The notes under the pieces were generated by a model. That model made no database searches and was not told where the DNA came from. It saw only the letters and a list, made by a program, of their open reading frames with translations. Both the position numbers and the translations under genes were made by a program. A DNA stretch of 64,000 nucleotides from Anaerolineaceae bacterium (GTDB taxonomy: Bacteria; Chloroflexota; Anaerolineae; Anaerolineales; Anaerolineaceae): NCBI GenBank assembly GCA_018056725.1, contig JAGPFF010000002.1, forward strand, positions 1 through 64,000. The letters run 5' to 3'. Shown one piece after another: positions 32,643 through 41,340 of the stretch. The stretch's first letter is position 1; every line of letters starts with the position of its first letter.

Positions 32643-35114
32643 CTAACTGAGATCTCCTGCTGAACTGGACCATAACTGTTGTAATTTAGTAGAGATCAGC
32701 AAGTGTTCTGGCTTTTCTAAAGATGGATCATCATTTAAAATTTCCTGGGCGTAATGCCTGGCTTTTTCGATGAGATGGATATCCGTCAAGCTAGCCATAC
32801 GTAAGTCAGCATAACCTGATTGCCGGTAACCAATGAAATCGCCCGGACCACGTTGTGCCAAATCTTTTTCGGCAAGAACAAATCCATCAGTCGTCTCCGT
32901 CATCACAGCAAGTCGTTCATTTTCCAGCGCGTCTTCATTTTCAGGGACGAGGAGGCAGTAGGCTTTATCTTGACCTCTCCCTACCCGCCCGCGCAACTGG
33001 TGCAATTGGGCAAGACCGAACCGGTTGGCGCCTTCGATCATCATTACGGTGGCGTTGGGAATATCCACTCCGACTTCGATGACGGTCGTGGAGACTAAAA
33101 TATCATATTTTCCCAACCGAAAGGCTTGCATGATACGGTCTTTCTCATCAGCAGGCATTCTGCCATGGAGTAACCCAAGCTTTAGCGAGGGAAAAATTTC
33201 TTTTTCAAGGTAGGCATGTTCATCCACCGCGGCTTTTTTATCTTCATCATCCCCTTTATCAATGAGCGGATAAATGATGAAAGCCTGATGACCATTCTTT
33301 ATTTCATTCTGAATCAATTGATAGGCTTTTTCGCGTGCAAATGGATGGATGATCTGGGTGTCTACAGGTTTACGACCCGGTGGCATCTCATCGAGGACGG
33401 AAATATCCAGATCGCCGAAAATGGTCAATGCCAGGGATCTTGGGATGGGTGTGGCACTCATGACTAAAAGGTGTGGATTTTCGCCTTTTTGTCGTAAAGC
33501 AGACCGTTGGGAAATACCGAAGCGATGTTGTTCATCGATAATCGCCAATTGCAGGTTCTTGAAGTTTACCGTGTCTTCTATCAGAGCATGGGTGCCAAGG
33601 AGTAATTTCACGGTGCCATCCTGACAGCCTGTAGAAATCTCTTCACGTTCTCTGGCGGATGTATCACCGGTTAACAGCCGGATTTCACTCTCGTGCAAGG
33701 GCAAACCTGTATCTTCTCCTCCGGAAAGAATGACGCGAAGGGAGCTGAAGTGTTGTTCCGCCAGAATACTGGTGGGTGCCATAAACGCTGTTTGTCCATC
33801 ATTAAGGTTAACCGCAGCAGACGCAATCGCCGCCAGGATGGTTTTCCCGGACCCTACATCGCCCTGGATGAGGCGGTTCATTGGCTTTCCAGAAGCGAGA
33901 TCAGACCGGATTTCAGCAATCACCCGTTCCTGGGCATGAGTTAACGAGAAAGGCAGATGGAGTGTGATGGCGCTAATTTGCTCGTCGGTAATTTCATATT
34001 TTCTTGCCGGCAATCCTTGCCAGGATTGTTTTTGTTGCTGAACACCCAGTTGGAGGAAGAAGATCTCATCGAAAGCGAGTCGATCCTGGGCTTGTCTTAA
34101 TCGTTCGAAATTATCCGGAAAATGAACTTGCTGCAGCGAATCGGATAAACTGATTAATCCTATTTGCTCACGCATGGAGTCTGGTAAGTGATCCTCTACG
34201 CGAGGGGTGTTGATTAATAATGCCGCGCTGATAGACGCGCGCAAATCCTTTTGTGTCAGACCGGCAGTAAGGGGATATACCGGCGTGATACGGTTTGTGT
34301 TGAGGTGTGATTGATCCAAAGGTTCAAAGGCTGGATCGTTCATTTGTTTTCTTCCCAGGTACATCGTCACTTTGCCGGAAATCACCAGCTGTGTTCCCCG
34401 GCGGAAGTGATTCTCAAAACTCTGGATGTATTTCAAGGAGCGGAAAAAAACAAGACGAAGGAATCCAGTGCCATCGCTTACCACCACTTCAACTCTAGCC
34501 TGGTTTCGTCTTCGGATGGGAGTGGTCAATAAACTCTGAACGGTAGCTACAATGGTCAGTTCATCTCCAAATTCAAGACGGTTGATGGTCTTCAATGTGG
34601 AGTAATCCACATAACGATGTGGAAAATAATAAAGTAAGTCCTGAACCCTATCGACACCAAGCGTATGAAAGGTCTCTTTTTTAACCTCGCCGATACCAGG
34701 CAAGACTGTCACTGGTGCCAGAAGACCACCCTGATAACGCGGCTTATCTTCTTTATGATGAGGGTTCGAAGGGGGATTAAGCGATTTGTGAAAGTAGGGG
34801 GTGGAAGTCGTTGAAGAATTCGATGCCCTTGAAGAATTGACAGGTTCCAAAGAATTGTCTGGAAGTTCTTTGATCGCGGAGACAATTTCTTTGATCGATT
34901 CTTCCCGTTCACTTATACTCATTTGAGCATAGGTCGAGAAGGTATGGTCGATTTTAGCCAGAATGTCAGGATCAATAGGGTCATTTTTCGCTTCAATCAA
35001 CCAATTGGGGTAGAACTTATCCATCCCGCCAATAATGGCTTTATTCCCGTAACCGCTCTGCGCTTCAAGGCTGAAAATCTTTAATAATTTTTCCAATGAT
35101 TTGAGCATGGTCAT
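32643..35114 (-). CDS. recG: ATP-dependent DNA helicase RecG
   Basis: Remodels stalled forks and branched DNA. The 823-residue product has a wedge/OB domain (about 150-290, LPGIGEVKKETFHTLGVDRV), SF2 helicase motifs GDVGSGKT, DEQHRFG (the DEQH box of RecG), MSATPIPRSL, and the C-terminal QLRGRVGRG arginine-finger segment. An N-terminal extension of about 130 residues (partly Ser/Thr/Asn-rich linker) precedes the wedge. Two ATGs, 35114 and 35108, are possible; a TAAAAT immediately before the first would leave almost no leader. It follows fakB by 62 bases. Confidence 0.95.
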   Translation of the reverse strand: MTMLKSLEKLLKIFSLEAQSGYGNKAIIGGMDKFYPNWLIEAKNDPIDPDILAKIDHTFSTYAQMSISEREESIKEIVSAIKELPDNSLEPVNSSRASNSSTTSTPYFHKSLNPPSNPHHKEDKPRYQGGLLAPVTVLPGIGEVKKETFHTLGVDRVQDLLYYFPHRYVDYSTLKTINRLEFGDELTIVATVQSLLTTPIRRRNQARVEVVVSDGTGFLRLVFFRSLKYIQSFENHFRRGTQLVISGKVTMYLGRKQMNDPAFEPLDQSHLNTNRITPVYPLTAGLTQKDLRASISAALLINTPRVEDHLPDSMREQIGLISLSDSLQQVHFPDNFERLRQAQDRLAFDEIFFLQLGVQQQKQSWQGLPARKYEITDEQISAITLHLPFSLTHAQERVIAEIRSDLASGKPMNRLIQGDVGSGKTILAAIASAAVNLNDGQTAFMAPTSILAEQHFSSLRVILSGGEDTGLPLHESEIRLLTGDTSAREREEISTGCQDGTVKLLLGTHALIEDTVNFKNLQLAIIDEQHRFGISQRSALRQKGENPHLLVMSATPIPRSLALTIFGDLDISVLDEMPPGRKPVDTQIIHPFAREKAYQLIQNEIKNGHQAFIIYPLIDKGDDEDKKAAVDEHAYLEKEIFPSLKLGLLHGRMPADEKDRIMQAFRLGKYDILVSTTVIEVGVDIPNATVMMIEGANRFGLAQLHQLRGRVGRGQDKAYCLLVPENEDALENERLAVMTETTDGFVLAEKDLAQRGPGDFIGYRQSGYADLRMASLTDIHLIEKARHYAQEILNDDPSLEKPEHLLISTKLQQLWSSSAGDLS

Positions 35115-35176
35115 ATTTTACAGCATTCAGCGTAGTTGTAGTTTTGTTCTGCTATTTTGTTTAATACAATTCTCGT

Positions 35177-36031
35177 TCAAAGAGAGATGGATTCGGTAAT
35201 AATAATGCCTGTTCCTTGAGGACCAATTAGAGAAGCTAGAAACGGGTTTATGGGATGTTCTGAATAACTGGTCTCTGGAAAAAATTCATCGATATGCTGG
35301 CGAATTAATTTCGATTCGGAAAAGCCATTAGGTGAAGGTTGAATCATGGAAATATTGGAGATATCTTCAAATTCATCTATGAATTCGATGAAATAATCAA
35401 TCACATTGCGGACATTTTTTACTTTCTCGACGGGATTTAATTTCCCGTCTTCCAGATTAAAAATTGGCAGGAAAGAAAGAATCTCGCCACTGACTGCCTG
35501 ACCTAGATCAAGGAAGCCTGAGTTATATAAATAGGAATAATTTGGAGTGCTGAGAAGTGTATAAACATGAGGAATAGCAACCCTGAGTTGCTCTTCAATC
35601 CTCATGCCATTTCCACCTTTTTCAACCAGATCAGCCGCAATTTGGATGATCTGACCTTCGCCAATTGCCACGCTTTGAGTGTCGAGAAGGTGGATCGTCG
35701 CACGTCCGTGGATGTTTTGAATCAGGTCCTCGATGATGTTATAAATCGGATGCAGATCTCGAGAAACGAGAAGGATGAAGATATCATCATAAGTCTGTGA
35801 GAACAGGTGTAACTTCTCTTTAATTTCTTCAGGGGATAAGGGGAGCAGGCGGACGGGAAAAGCCGCATTGATATGTTTGGGAAAATCACTGACACGCGCC
35901 TTACGCAGATCTAGAATGACATCCTTCTGAATTTCGACATTTTCTTCTAGAAATAGCAGATTTTTGTACCCGGAAAATATCGGACGGGTAAACTGAGCAG
36001 CATTATCTGTCAGGATGCAACTTCGTCCCAT
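35177..36031 (-). CDS. DegV family protein (divergent FakB-like)
   Basis: A 284-residue protein next to fakA, so by context a fatty-acid-binding partner of the FakA kinase. Overall layout is DegV, but key segments differ: the usual DST motif near the N-terminus reads LTDNAAQF, and the usual S-SGTYQS region reads SRDLHPIYNII, so the phosphate- and lipid-head-contacting Ser/Thr residues are not conserved. It may be a degenerate or specialised form. It lies three bases after fakA and upstream of recG; no signal peptide or TM segment. Confidence 0.75.
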   Translation of the reverse strand: MGRSCILTDNAAQFTRPIFSGYKNLLFLEENVEIQKDVILDLRKARVSDFPKHINAAFPVRLLPLSPEEIKEKLHLFSQTYDDIFILLVSRDLHPIYNIIEDLIQNIHGRATIHLLDTQSVAIGEGQIIQIAADLVEKGGNGMRIEEQLRVAIPHVYTLLSTPNYSYLYNSGFLDLGQAVSGEILSFLPIFNLEDGKLNPVEKVKNVRNVIDYFIEFIDEFEDISNISMIQPSPNGFSESKLIRQHIDEFFPETSYSEHPINPFLASLIGPQGTGIIITESISL

Positions 36032-36034
36032 GCC

Positions 36035-37726
36035 TTACTCGAGTGACATAATAATTGGATAAAGGGGTTGACCGCCGAAGTGTACTTCGATCTCATGGTC
36101 AGGGTATTTATCCTCGATTTGTTTCGCAATGCTGTTGGCTTCTGCTTCGGTTAATTCTGAGCCATAAAAAATGGTAATTCTTTCACGGTTGTCGAGATCG
36201 GTTTTTTGGAGTATCTCCAGTACTGCATTCTCTACGGCATCCGCCGCCACCATCAATTTTCCATTGAGCAAGCCAATAATTTTGCCTTTTTTAACCTCAA
36301 CGCCATTCAAGATCACATTGCGGGTGGCGGTAGTGATTTCAACGCAATCCGCCTCCTCAAGAGATTCATTCATATCATCCACGACTTGTTGAAAATCACC
36401 TTCAGGGTTCCAACGCAGGATCGCAGAAATTCCTTGCGAGACATTTTTTGTCGGAATTACTTCAACCTGTTTGACACTTAATGTTTTAGCAGTGTTGGCA
36501 GCGAGGATGATGTTCTTGTTATTCGGAAGGATGATTACTTTATCCGTTGGGAGGTCTTCAAAAGCCTTTAAAATCTCCTGAGTAGAGGGATTCATTGTTT
36601 GACCGCCGGAAATAATGGCGCTGGCTCCCTGACTGGCAAAGATTTGGGAAAGACCGATTCCTGGTGAAACTGCTACGACAGCAATCGTGCCAGGGGTAAG
36701 TGGATTAAGCGTAATCTCATTTTTCTTGGCTTCGATTCGCTTCATTTGTTCCACAAGGTCTTCTTTGTAAACCTTGTAAATCTCTCCCATTTTTTTGATC
36801 AATAATTCCGGTTCATCCTGCTTTTCAGTTTCAGTATGGATATGCATGCGGTACAATCCATCGCCTTCTCCCACCTGAATCGAAGTACCAATTTTTGATA
36901 AATCTTTATAAAAGGATTCAAGGTCGAGCGTCTTGTACGGAGCAAAATCGATAACTACTTCCACATCCTGCCCATCTTCCACAGCATCCATGGTTTCCGC
37001 AAATTTGATCGAAGATAGATCTTTAATGACCACGGCGGAATCATCCAGTGTCAACCCTTTCGTGAAGCGCAAGGCTCCTTCCAACAGGAAGAATAACCCT
37101 TTCCCGCCCGAATCAACAACTCCTGCGGTTTTTAAGATCGGAAGCAATTCCGGTGTGTATTTTACGGATTCATCTGCACTTTTTACTGCTTCTTCCAGAA
37201 TAAGGGCAAGATCCGAAGTACGGCTGATCGTATTTTCAACAGCAATGGAGACATCTTTGATTACGGTAAGGATCGTCCCCTCGACAGGTCTGACGACCCC
37301 TTTATAGGCTGTATTTCTGCTTTCAGAAAGTGCCCGGGAGAATAGTTGCGCATCCATTTCGGGCAGATTGTCAAGCACGCGCGCGAACCCACGCAAGATC
37401 TGCGAAAGGATCACTCCTGAATTACCCCGGGCGCCCATCAGGGCTCCCTGAGCCAGGTTCTTGGATACATGTCCAATGTTCAAATCGGTCGATTCGGCGA
37501 TCTCGTTATATGCTGCTTGCATGGTCAACAGCATGTTGGTTCCAGTATCCCCATCGGGAACAGGGAAAACATTCAAAGAATTAACCAGTTGCTGATTAGC
37601 TTTAAGCCAGCGCAGGGAGGCTTCGACGAATCGTTTGAATTGTTCGCCATTTATGGAATAGATAGAAGTTAAAGGAGTATTGCTGCCAATTGTTTTTTCG
37701 TCCACGGTAATCCTATTAGATAACAT
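36035..37726 (-). CDS. fakA: Fatty acid kinase catalytic protein FakA (DAK2/DhaL type)
   Basis: In the Fak system FakA phosphorylates FakB-bound fatty acid to acyl phosphate, which PlsX and PlsY use for phospholipid synthesis. The 563-residue product begins with a DhaL-like kinase domain (about 25-225: NVFPVPDGDTGTNMLLTM, GARGNSGVILSQILRGF, VDSGGKGLFFLLEGA) and continues with the middle and C-terminal domains of FakA. The ATG at 37726 lacks a ribosome site; a GTG at 37705 follows AGGA and could be the true start. It follows asp23 by 12 bases. A plsX gene is also in this window, at 59277. Confidence 0.9.
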   Translation of the reverse strand: MLSNRITVDEKTIGSNTPLTSIYSINGEQFKRFVEASLRWLKANQQLVNSLNVFPVPDGDTGTNMLLTMQAAYNEIAESTDLNIGHVSKNLAQGALMGARGNSGVILSQILRGFARVLDNLPEMDAQLFSRALSESRNTAYKGVVRPVEGTILTVIKDVSIAVENTISRTSDLALILEEAVKSADESVKYTPELLPILKTAGVVDSGGKGLFFLLEGALRFTKGLTLDDSAVVIKDLSSIKFAETMDAVEDGQDVEVVIDFAPYKTLDLESFYKDLSKIGTSIQVGEGDGLYRMHIHTETEKQDEPELLIKKMGEIYKVYKEDLVEQMKRIEAKKNEITLNPLTPGTIAVVAVSPGIGLSQIFASQGASAIISGGQTMNPSTQEILKAFEDLPTDKVIILPNNKNIILAANTAKTLSVKQVEVIPTKNVSQGISAILRWNPEGDFQQVVDDMNESLEEADCVEITTATRNVILNGVEVKKGKIIGLLNGKLMVAADAVENAVLEILQKTDLDNRERITIFYGSELTEAEANSIAKQIEDKYPDHEIEVHFGGQPLYPIIMSLE

Positions 37727-37738
37727 AAATATGTCCGG

Positions 37739-38095
37739 TTAATCAGTATTGCTAATGCGCAAGCCTCGAATATGCACATTCACATTCTTAACGCGCAAAC
37801 CAGTGGTATTTTCCACCTGATATTTGATTAATTCTGCCACGTTATTTGCCACTGATTTTATCCGCGTGCCATATTCAACGATAATATAAAGGTCGATTAT
37901 AACAGCCGAATCTTCAAAGTTTATGTCAACTCCCATGATTGGATCTTTGACCAGAGACTGGGTGATCCCTTCAGCCAGATTCTTGGCTGCGAGACCCACA
38001 ACCCCGTAAGATTCGAGTGCGGATTGGCTGGCAATAGAAGCAAGCGCGCGATGGGAGATAAAAATGCTGCCTAATGGATTTTCAATCGGGTTCAT
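37739..38095 (-). CDS. Asp23/Gls24 family protein (YloU-like)
   Basis: A 118-residue acidic protein of the Asp23 family, a membrane-associated envelope stress protein in Gram-positives. It has the conserved HRALASIASQSALESYGVVGLAAK and a beta-rich C-terminal half (VIIDLYIIVEYGTRI). In Bacillus it stands between rpmB and fakA (yloU-yloV), as here. The minus-strand -10 (TATAAA with TG one base before, 38110-38115) lies only 14 bases from the ATG, and AAGGA is partly in that gap, so the leader is very short. Confidence 0.87.
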   Translation of the reverse strand: MNPIENPLGSIFISHRALASIASQSALESYGVVGLAAKNLAEGITQSLVKDPIMGVDINFEDSAVIIDLYIIVEYGTRIKSVANNVAELIKYQVENTTGLRVKNVNVHIRGLRISNTD

Positions 38096-38125
38096 AAAAT
38101 TATCCTTGTTTTATAACATTGTTTC

Positions 38126-38154
38126 TTGTAAAAAGATACGGTGTGTGTTAGAAT
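38126..38154 (+). promoter_or_regulatory. Promoter of rpmB
   Basis: TTGTAA (38126-38131) and TAGAAT (38149-38154) are separated by 17 bases and the -10 is extended by TG at 38146-38147. Initiation near 38161 gives a leader of about 70 bases. Confidence 0.7.
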
Positions 38155-38164
38155 TTACGGCTGT

Positions 38165-38183
38165 GTTCAGAGTATAGCTGAAC
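38165..38183 (+). other. Hairpin in the rpmB leader
   Basis: GTTCAG (38165-38170) and CTGAAC (38178-38183) form a 6-bp stem with a 7-base loop about 50 bases before the rpmB start. It could be a regulatory leader structure, but the stem is short and no further support is visible. Confidence 0.35.
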
Positions 38184-38229
38184 CTTATTTTACACAATAA
38201 TAGCTGTCTTGTACGGAAAGGATTTTATC

Positions 38230-38412
38230 ATGGCGAAGTGTGATGTTTGTGGAAAAACGACTACGTTTGGTCATAACCGGAGTTTCTCCTTGAGGGCAAC
38301 AAACCGAGTCTTTAAACCTAATTTGCAAAAAGTTACTGTGATTGAAAATGGGCGCAAGGTTTCCAAAACGTTGTGCGCAAAGTGCATTCGATCAATGGTC
38401 AAGACTGCATAG
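38230..38412 (+). CDS. rpmB: 50S ribosomal protein L28
   Basis: Structural protein of the large ribosomal subunit. The 60-residue product is [19 protein letters not shown]..., with zinc-binding CxxC near the N-terminus (C4, C7) and LCAKCIRS near the C-terminus (C+ form). The frame opens at 38209, but the ATG at 38230, preceded by GGAAAGGA, matches the family start. It has its own promoter and terminator, divergent from asp23-fakA. Confidence 0.97.
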   Translation: MAKCDVCGKTTTFGHNRSFSLRATNRVFKPNLQKVTVIENGRKVSKTLCAKCIRSMVKTA

Positions 38413-38434
38413 ATTATTATATAAGGCAAATAAG

Positions 38435-38461
38435 ATACGGCTTCGGCCGTATTTTTATTTT
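38435..38461 (+). terminator. rpmB terminator
   Basis: A 7-bp stem (ATACGGC 38435-38441, GCCGTAT 38446-38452) closed by a TTCG tetraloop is followed by TTTTATTTT. The T-run overlaps the rpe stop codon. Confidence 0.9.
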
Positions 38462-39114
38462 AATGCTTCACGCAAAACACTTACTCCACCCGCAATCCCT
38501 TGCGGATGTTGAAAGATTGCCGAGGCGCTTACAAATACATTGGCTCCGGCATCCTGCAAAGACCTGATGTTGGAAGCATTGATTCCACCGTCGACTTCGA
38601 GATCAATCTTCAAACCTGACCCCAGGATCATCTTCTCGACCTGTTCAACCTTCTTCAGGGTTTGCGGCAAAAAGGATTGCCCCGAAAACCCCGGATTGAC
38701 TGTCATAACGAGGAGCAAATCAATATTCTCTAAAAGCGGTTCAATCAAAACCGGGCTCGTTCCCGGGTTGATGGCAAGACCCGAACGGCAGCCCAACTGC
38801 CTGATCATTTGCAAAGTGCGGTGAACGTTCGGATTATTTTCCGGGTGAATGGTGATCGAACTAGCGCCAGCCAGAACAAATGCCTCTACCAAGGACTCGG
38901 GTTTTTCCACCATCATATGGCAATCGAGAGGGAGTTGAGTGACCTTGTGACAGGCATTCACAATAACGGCACCCATGGTGAGGTTGGGAACAAAATGACC
39001 ATCCATTACATCCACATGAATCCAGTCCACACCGGCGCTTTCACATTCTTGGATGACAGCCTGGATGTTGGAAAGGTCCGCAGATAATATTGATGCTGCA
39101 ATTTTGGATTTCAT
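38455..39114 (-). CDS. rpe: Ribulose-phosphate 3-epimerase
   Basis: Interconverts ribulose-5-phosphate and xylulose-5-phosphate in the pentose phosphate pathway. The 219-residue TIM barrel has the catalytic Asp in DWIHVDVMDGHFVPNLTMG, the second metal Asp in LEVDGGINASNI, and the conserved VMTVNPGFSGQSF loop. Length is typical. It is followed in the operon order by nothing on its strand; upstream lies a Ser/Thr kinase gene 4 bases away, so the two share a transcript. Confidence 0.97.
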   Translation of the reverse strand: MKSKIAASILSADLSNIQAVIQECESAGVDWIHVDVMDGHFVPNLTMGAVIVNACHKVTQLPLDCHMMVEKPESLVEAFVLAGASSITIHPENNPNVHRTLQMIRQLGCRSGLAINPGTSPVLIEPLLENIDLLLVMTVNPGFSGQSFLPQTLKKVEQVEKMILGSGLKIDLEVDGGINASNIRSLQDAGANVFVSASAIFQHPQGIAGGVSVLREALK

Positions 39115-39118
39115 ACTT

Positions 39119-40189
39119 TCACCGTGTTCCCGTACTCAATTTTAGGAAAACAAAAAGCCAGAAGGGAACCAACCCTCCCACCATAAGCAGGGTCAACAGT
39201 TGCAGTCCTATCAATTTCCAATCCATTCCCGGACGGGCTTGAGGATGGTTATCTTCAGTGGTGATAGGTGGGAGAACTCTGACTGGTTGCGTGATCGGAC
39301 GTTGCACGTTTTCAATGGGAATCCGCTCAGCATTCCCTTTTACAGGTTCAGTTTTTTGTTCCACCAATCGTGAAAGGACGTGACCGAGTTGGTCTGCGGT
39401 GCGATAACGGGACGAGGGTTCCTTCGAAAGAACTTTCAAGATGATCTGGGCTAAATCTTCAGGAAGATCGGGCACATAAACCCTGGGATCTGTGGGCGGT
39501 TGGGTGCGGTGATACTCAATCATCTTCTCAACGGTCTCAGCCTCAAATGGTAGATGACCGGTGAAGATCTCATAAATCACTACACCAAGGGAATAAACAT
39601 CTGCCGCCGGGGTTGGGTTTTCGCCTGATGCCTGTTCAGGGGCAAAGTACTGGGGGGATCCCCAAACGATTTCTTTTTCCCCTTCCTCTTCCAGGCTGGA
39701 TAAAGCTCTGGCAATGCCAAAATCAGTGATTTTGAGACGTTGATCACTGGTAACAAGCATGTTATGCGGTTTTACATCACAATGGACGATTCCTGCCCGG
39801 TGAGCGTAACCTAAACCAGCACATGCCTGAATCATCAACGGCAGACCTTCTTCGACACGAAAAAACCCTTTTTCCTTAATTTTGGTCTTTAGATCCGTTC
39901 CGGGAATATATTCCATGACGATGTAGACCCCGGTTGAATCGATGCCAAAATCATGGACGGTTACAATGTTGGGATGGGAAAGGTTTGCTGCAGCAGTGGC
40001 TTCTTTCTTGAAGCGTTCGCGAAAACTCTCATCCTCAGAAAAATCTTTCTTAAGTAATTTCACCGCCACGGGACGCTCAAGCAATTGGTCGTAAGCTTTG
40101 AAAACATAAGCCATTCCGCCTCGACCTATCTGATGGATGAGACGATAACGACCTCCTAGAAGGCTATTGGGCATAGCATTCAAATCCAT
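39119..40189 (-). CDS. Membrane-anchored Ser/Thr protein kinase (HCD type)
   Basis: The 356-residue product has a kinase domain (about 14-270: glycine loop IGRGGMAYVF, K44, E63, catalytic HCDVKPHN at 136-143, DFG at 156-158, APEQ) and a C-terminal membrane segment (about 331-350) with a short tail. The HRD Arg is Cys (C137), so it is a non-RD kinase. It probably signals in the cytoplasm with the anchor only tethering it; no extracellular sensor domain is present. The minus-strand promoter ends 7 bases before the ATG, predicting a leaderless message. It lies 4 bases before rpe and divergent to cax. Confidence 0.88.
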   Translation of the reverse strand: MDLNAMPNSLLGGRYRLIHQIGRGGMAYVFKAYDQLLERPVAVKLLKKDFSEDESFRERFKKEATAAANLSHPNIVTVHDFGIDSTGVYIVMEYIPGTDLKTKIKEKGFFRVEEGLPLMIQACAGLGYAHRAGIVHCDVKPHNMLVTSDQRLKITDFGIARALSSLEEEGEKEIVWGSPQYFAPEQASGENPTPAADVYSLGVVIYEIFTGHLPFEAETVEKMIEYHRTQPPTDPRVYVPDLPEDLAQIILKVLSKEPSSRYRTADQLGHVLSRLVEQKTEPVKGNAERIPIENVQRPITQPVRVLPPITTEDNHPQARPGMDWKLIGLQLLTLLMVGGLVPFWLFVFLKLSTGTR

Positions 40190-40196
40190 AGATTGG

Positions 40197-40202
40197 ATTA
40201 TA
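40197..40202 (-). promoter_or_regulatory. -10 box of the kinase gene
   Basis: The minus strand reads TGTTATAAT, an extended -10 (TATAAT at 40202-40197), followed by seven bases and then the ATG at 40189. Transcription would begin at or one base before the start codon. Confidence 0.6.
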
Positions 40203-40228
40203 ACATGTCAAATTTTCCCAACCTTGGA

Positions 40229-40234
40229 TATAAT
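40229..40234 (+). promoter_or_regulatory. -10 box of the cax gene
   Basis: A perfect TATAAT ends eight bases before the ATG at 40243. With usual spacing, initiation falls within three bases of the start codon, and no Shine-Dalgarno exists in between. A leaderless message is the simplest reading. Confidence 0.6.
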
Positions 40235-40242
40235 CTTATCCT

Positions 40243-41325
40243 ATGAATTCTATCCTCCGATATTTGAAACAAAAACCACTGACGCTATTGTTGGTTGTTT
40301 TTCCAGTTACCGCTGCCGGATCATTTTTAGGATGGAATGCAACGGTCCTTTTTATCCTCTCGGCGCTTGCTGTAATCCCACTTGCCGGGCTGATAGGGGA
40401 TGGTACGGAAAATCTGGCAATGCATACTGGTCCAAAAATGGGGGGCTTGATCAATGCAACCCTGGGCAATGCTGCAGAATTAATCATTACACTTCTGGCG
40501 ATCAATAAAGGATTACTGGAACTGGTTAAAGCCTCCATTACCGGCTCTATCATTGGGAATCTGCTTTTTGTCCTGGGTTTATCTATCCTGGTTGGCGGGG
40601 CAAAAAATGGAGTGCAAAAGTTTGATCGCCGGCACACTGTGAACAATTCGATTTTGCTTAGTATTGCTCTCCTGGGACTTATCATTCCCTCCCTCTTTAG
40701 CCATTCTACAGCGTCGGGTGTAAATGAAAAAGTTGAAACTCTAAGCCTTTGCGTTGCTGTGGTTATGATTGGTTTGTACTCGCTGGGGATCCTTTTTTCT
40801 TTCGTTGAAAAGAAAAATGAAGAATCTATCGTCCCTGTGGAAGCCCTAATTGAGCATGGGGCATGGAGCGTCCGCAAATCCCTCCTCATTCTGGCGCTGG
40901 CTACGGGTGGAATCGTCTGGATGAGCGAAATTTTGGTTGGGAGCGTGGAGGCGGTTGTTGCGGGTTCAGGAATTTCAGAATTCTTTGTAGGCATTATACT
41001 GGTGCCGATTATTGGCAATGTGGCGGAACATCTTGTGGCAATCAATATGGCAATCAAGAACAAGATGGAATTGAGCATGGAAATTGCCATTTCTTCGAGT
41101 TTGCAAATTGCCTTGTTTGTGGCACCTGTTTTGGTTTTTATCAGCCTGCTTTTTGGCAATCCGTTAAATCTGGTTTTTAACCCCTTTGAACTGGCGGCGT
41201 TAATGTCGGCAGTAATTGTGACCTATTTCGTTTCTGCAGATGGTGAATCGAACTGGCTTGAGGGGGCAGCGCTGATCGCCGTGTACATTATTTTTGGCTT
41301 AGCCTTTTTTATCTTCCCTTCATAA
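40243..41325 (+). CDS. Calcium/proton exchanger (CAX family)
   Basis: A 360-residue membrane protein with about 11 hydrophobic segments and the two alpha-repeat motifs GNAAELIITLLAINKG and GNVAEHLVAINMAI, whose Glu and Asn residues bind the cation. The GTENLAMHTGP segment and the acidic loop KKNEESIVPVEALIEHG are typical. It exports Ca2+ (or another cation) in exchange for H+ across the cytoplasmic membrane. It is the first gene of a rightward cluster with an SH3-like protein, a kinase and a PP2C. A leaderless start is likely. Confidence 0.92.
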   Translation: MNSILRYLKQKPLTLLLVVFPVTAAGSFLGWNATVLFILSALAVIPLAGLIGDGTENLAMHTGPKMGGLINATLGNAAELIITLLAINKGLLELVKASITGSIIGNLLFVLGLSILVGGAKNGVQKFDRRHTVNNSILLSIALLGLIIPSLFSHSTASGVNEKVETLSLCVAVVMIGLYSLGILFSFVEKKNEESIVPVEALIEHGAWSVRKSLLILALATGGIVWMSEILVGSVEAVVAGSGISEFFVGIILVPIIGNVAEHLVAINMAIKNKMELSMEIAISSSLQIALFVAPVLVFISLLFGNPLNLVFNPFELAALMSAVIVTYFVSADGESNWLEGAALIAVYIIFGLAFFIFPS

Positions 41326-41340
41326 TATATTTGAGTCACT

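Noticed and set aside
40236-41159. 307-codon open frame on the minus strand inside cax
   Set aside because: The + strand frame is a clear CAX exchanger with both alpha-repeats; the reverse frame is Ser/Thr/Pro/Arg-rich with no recognisable domain, a common shadow of membrane protein genes.
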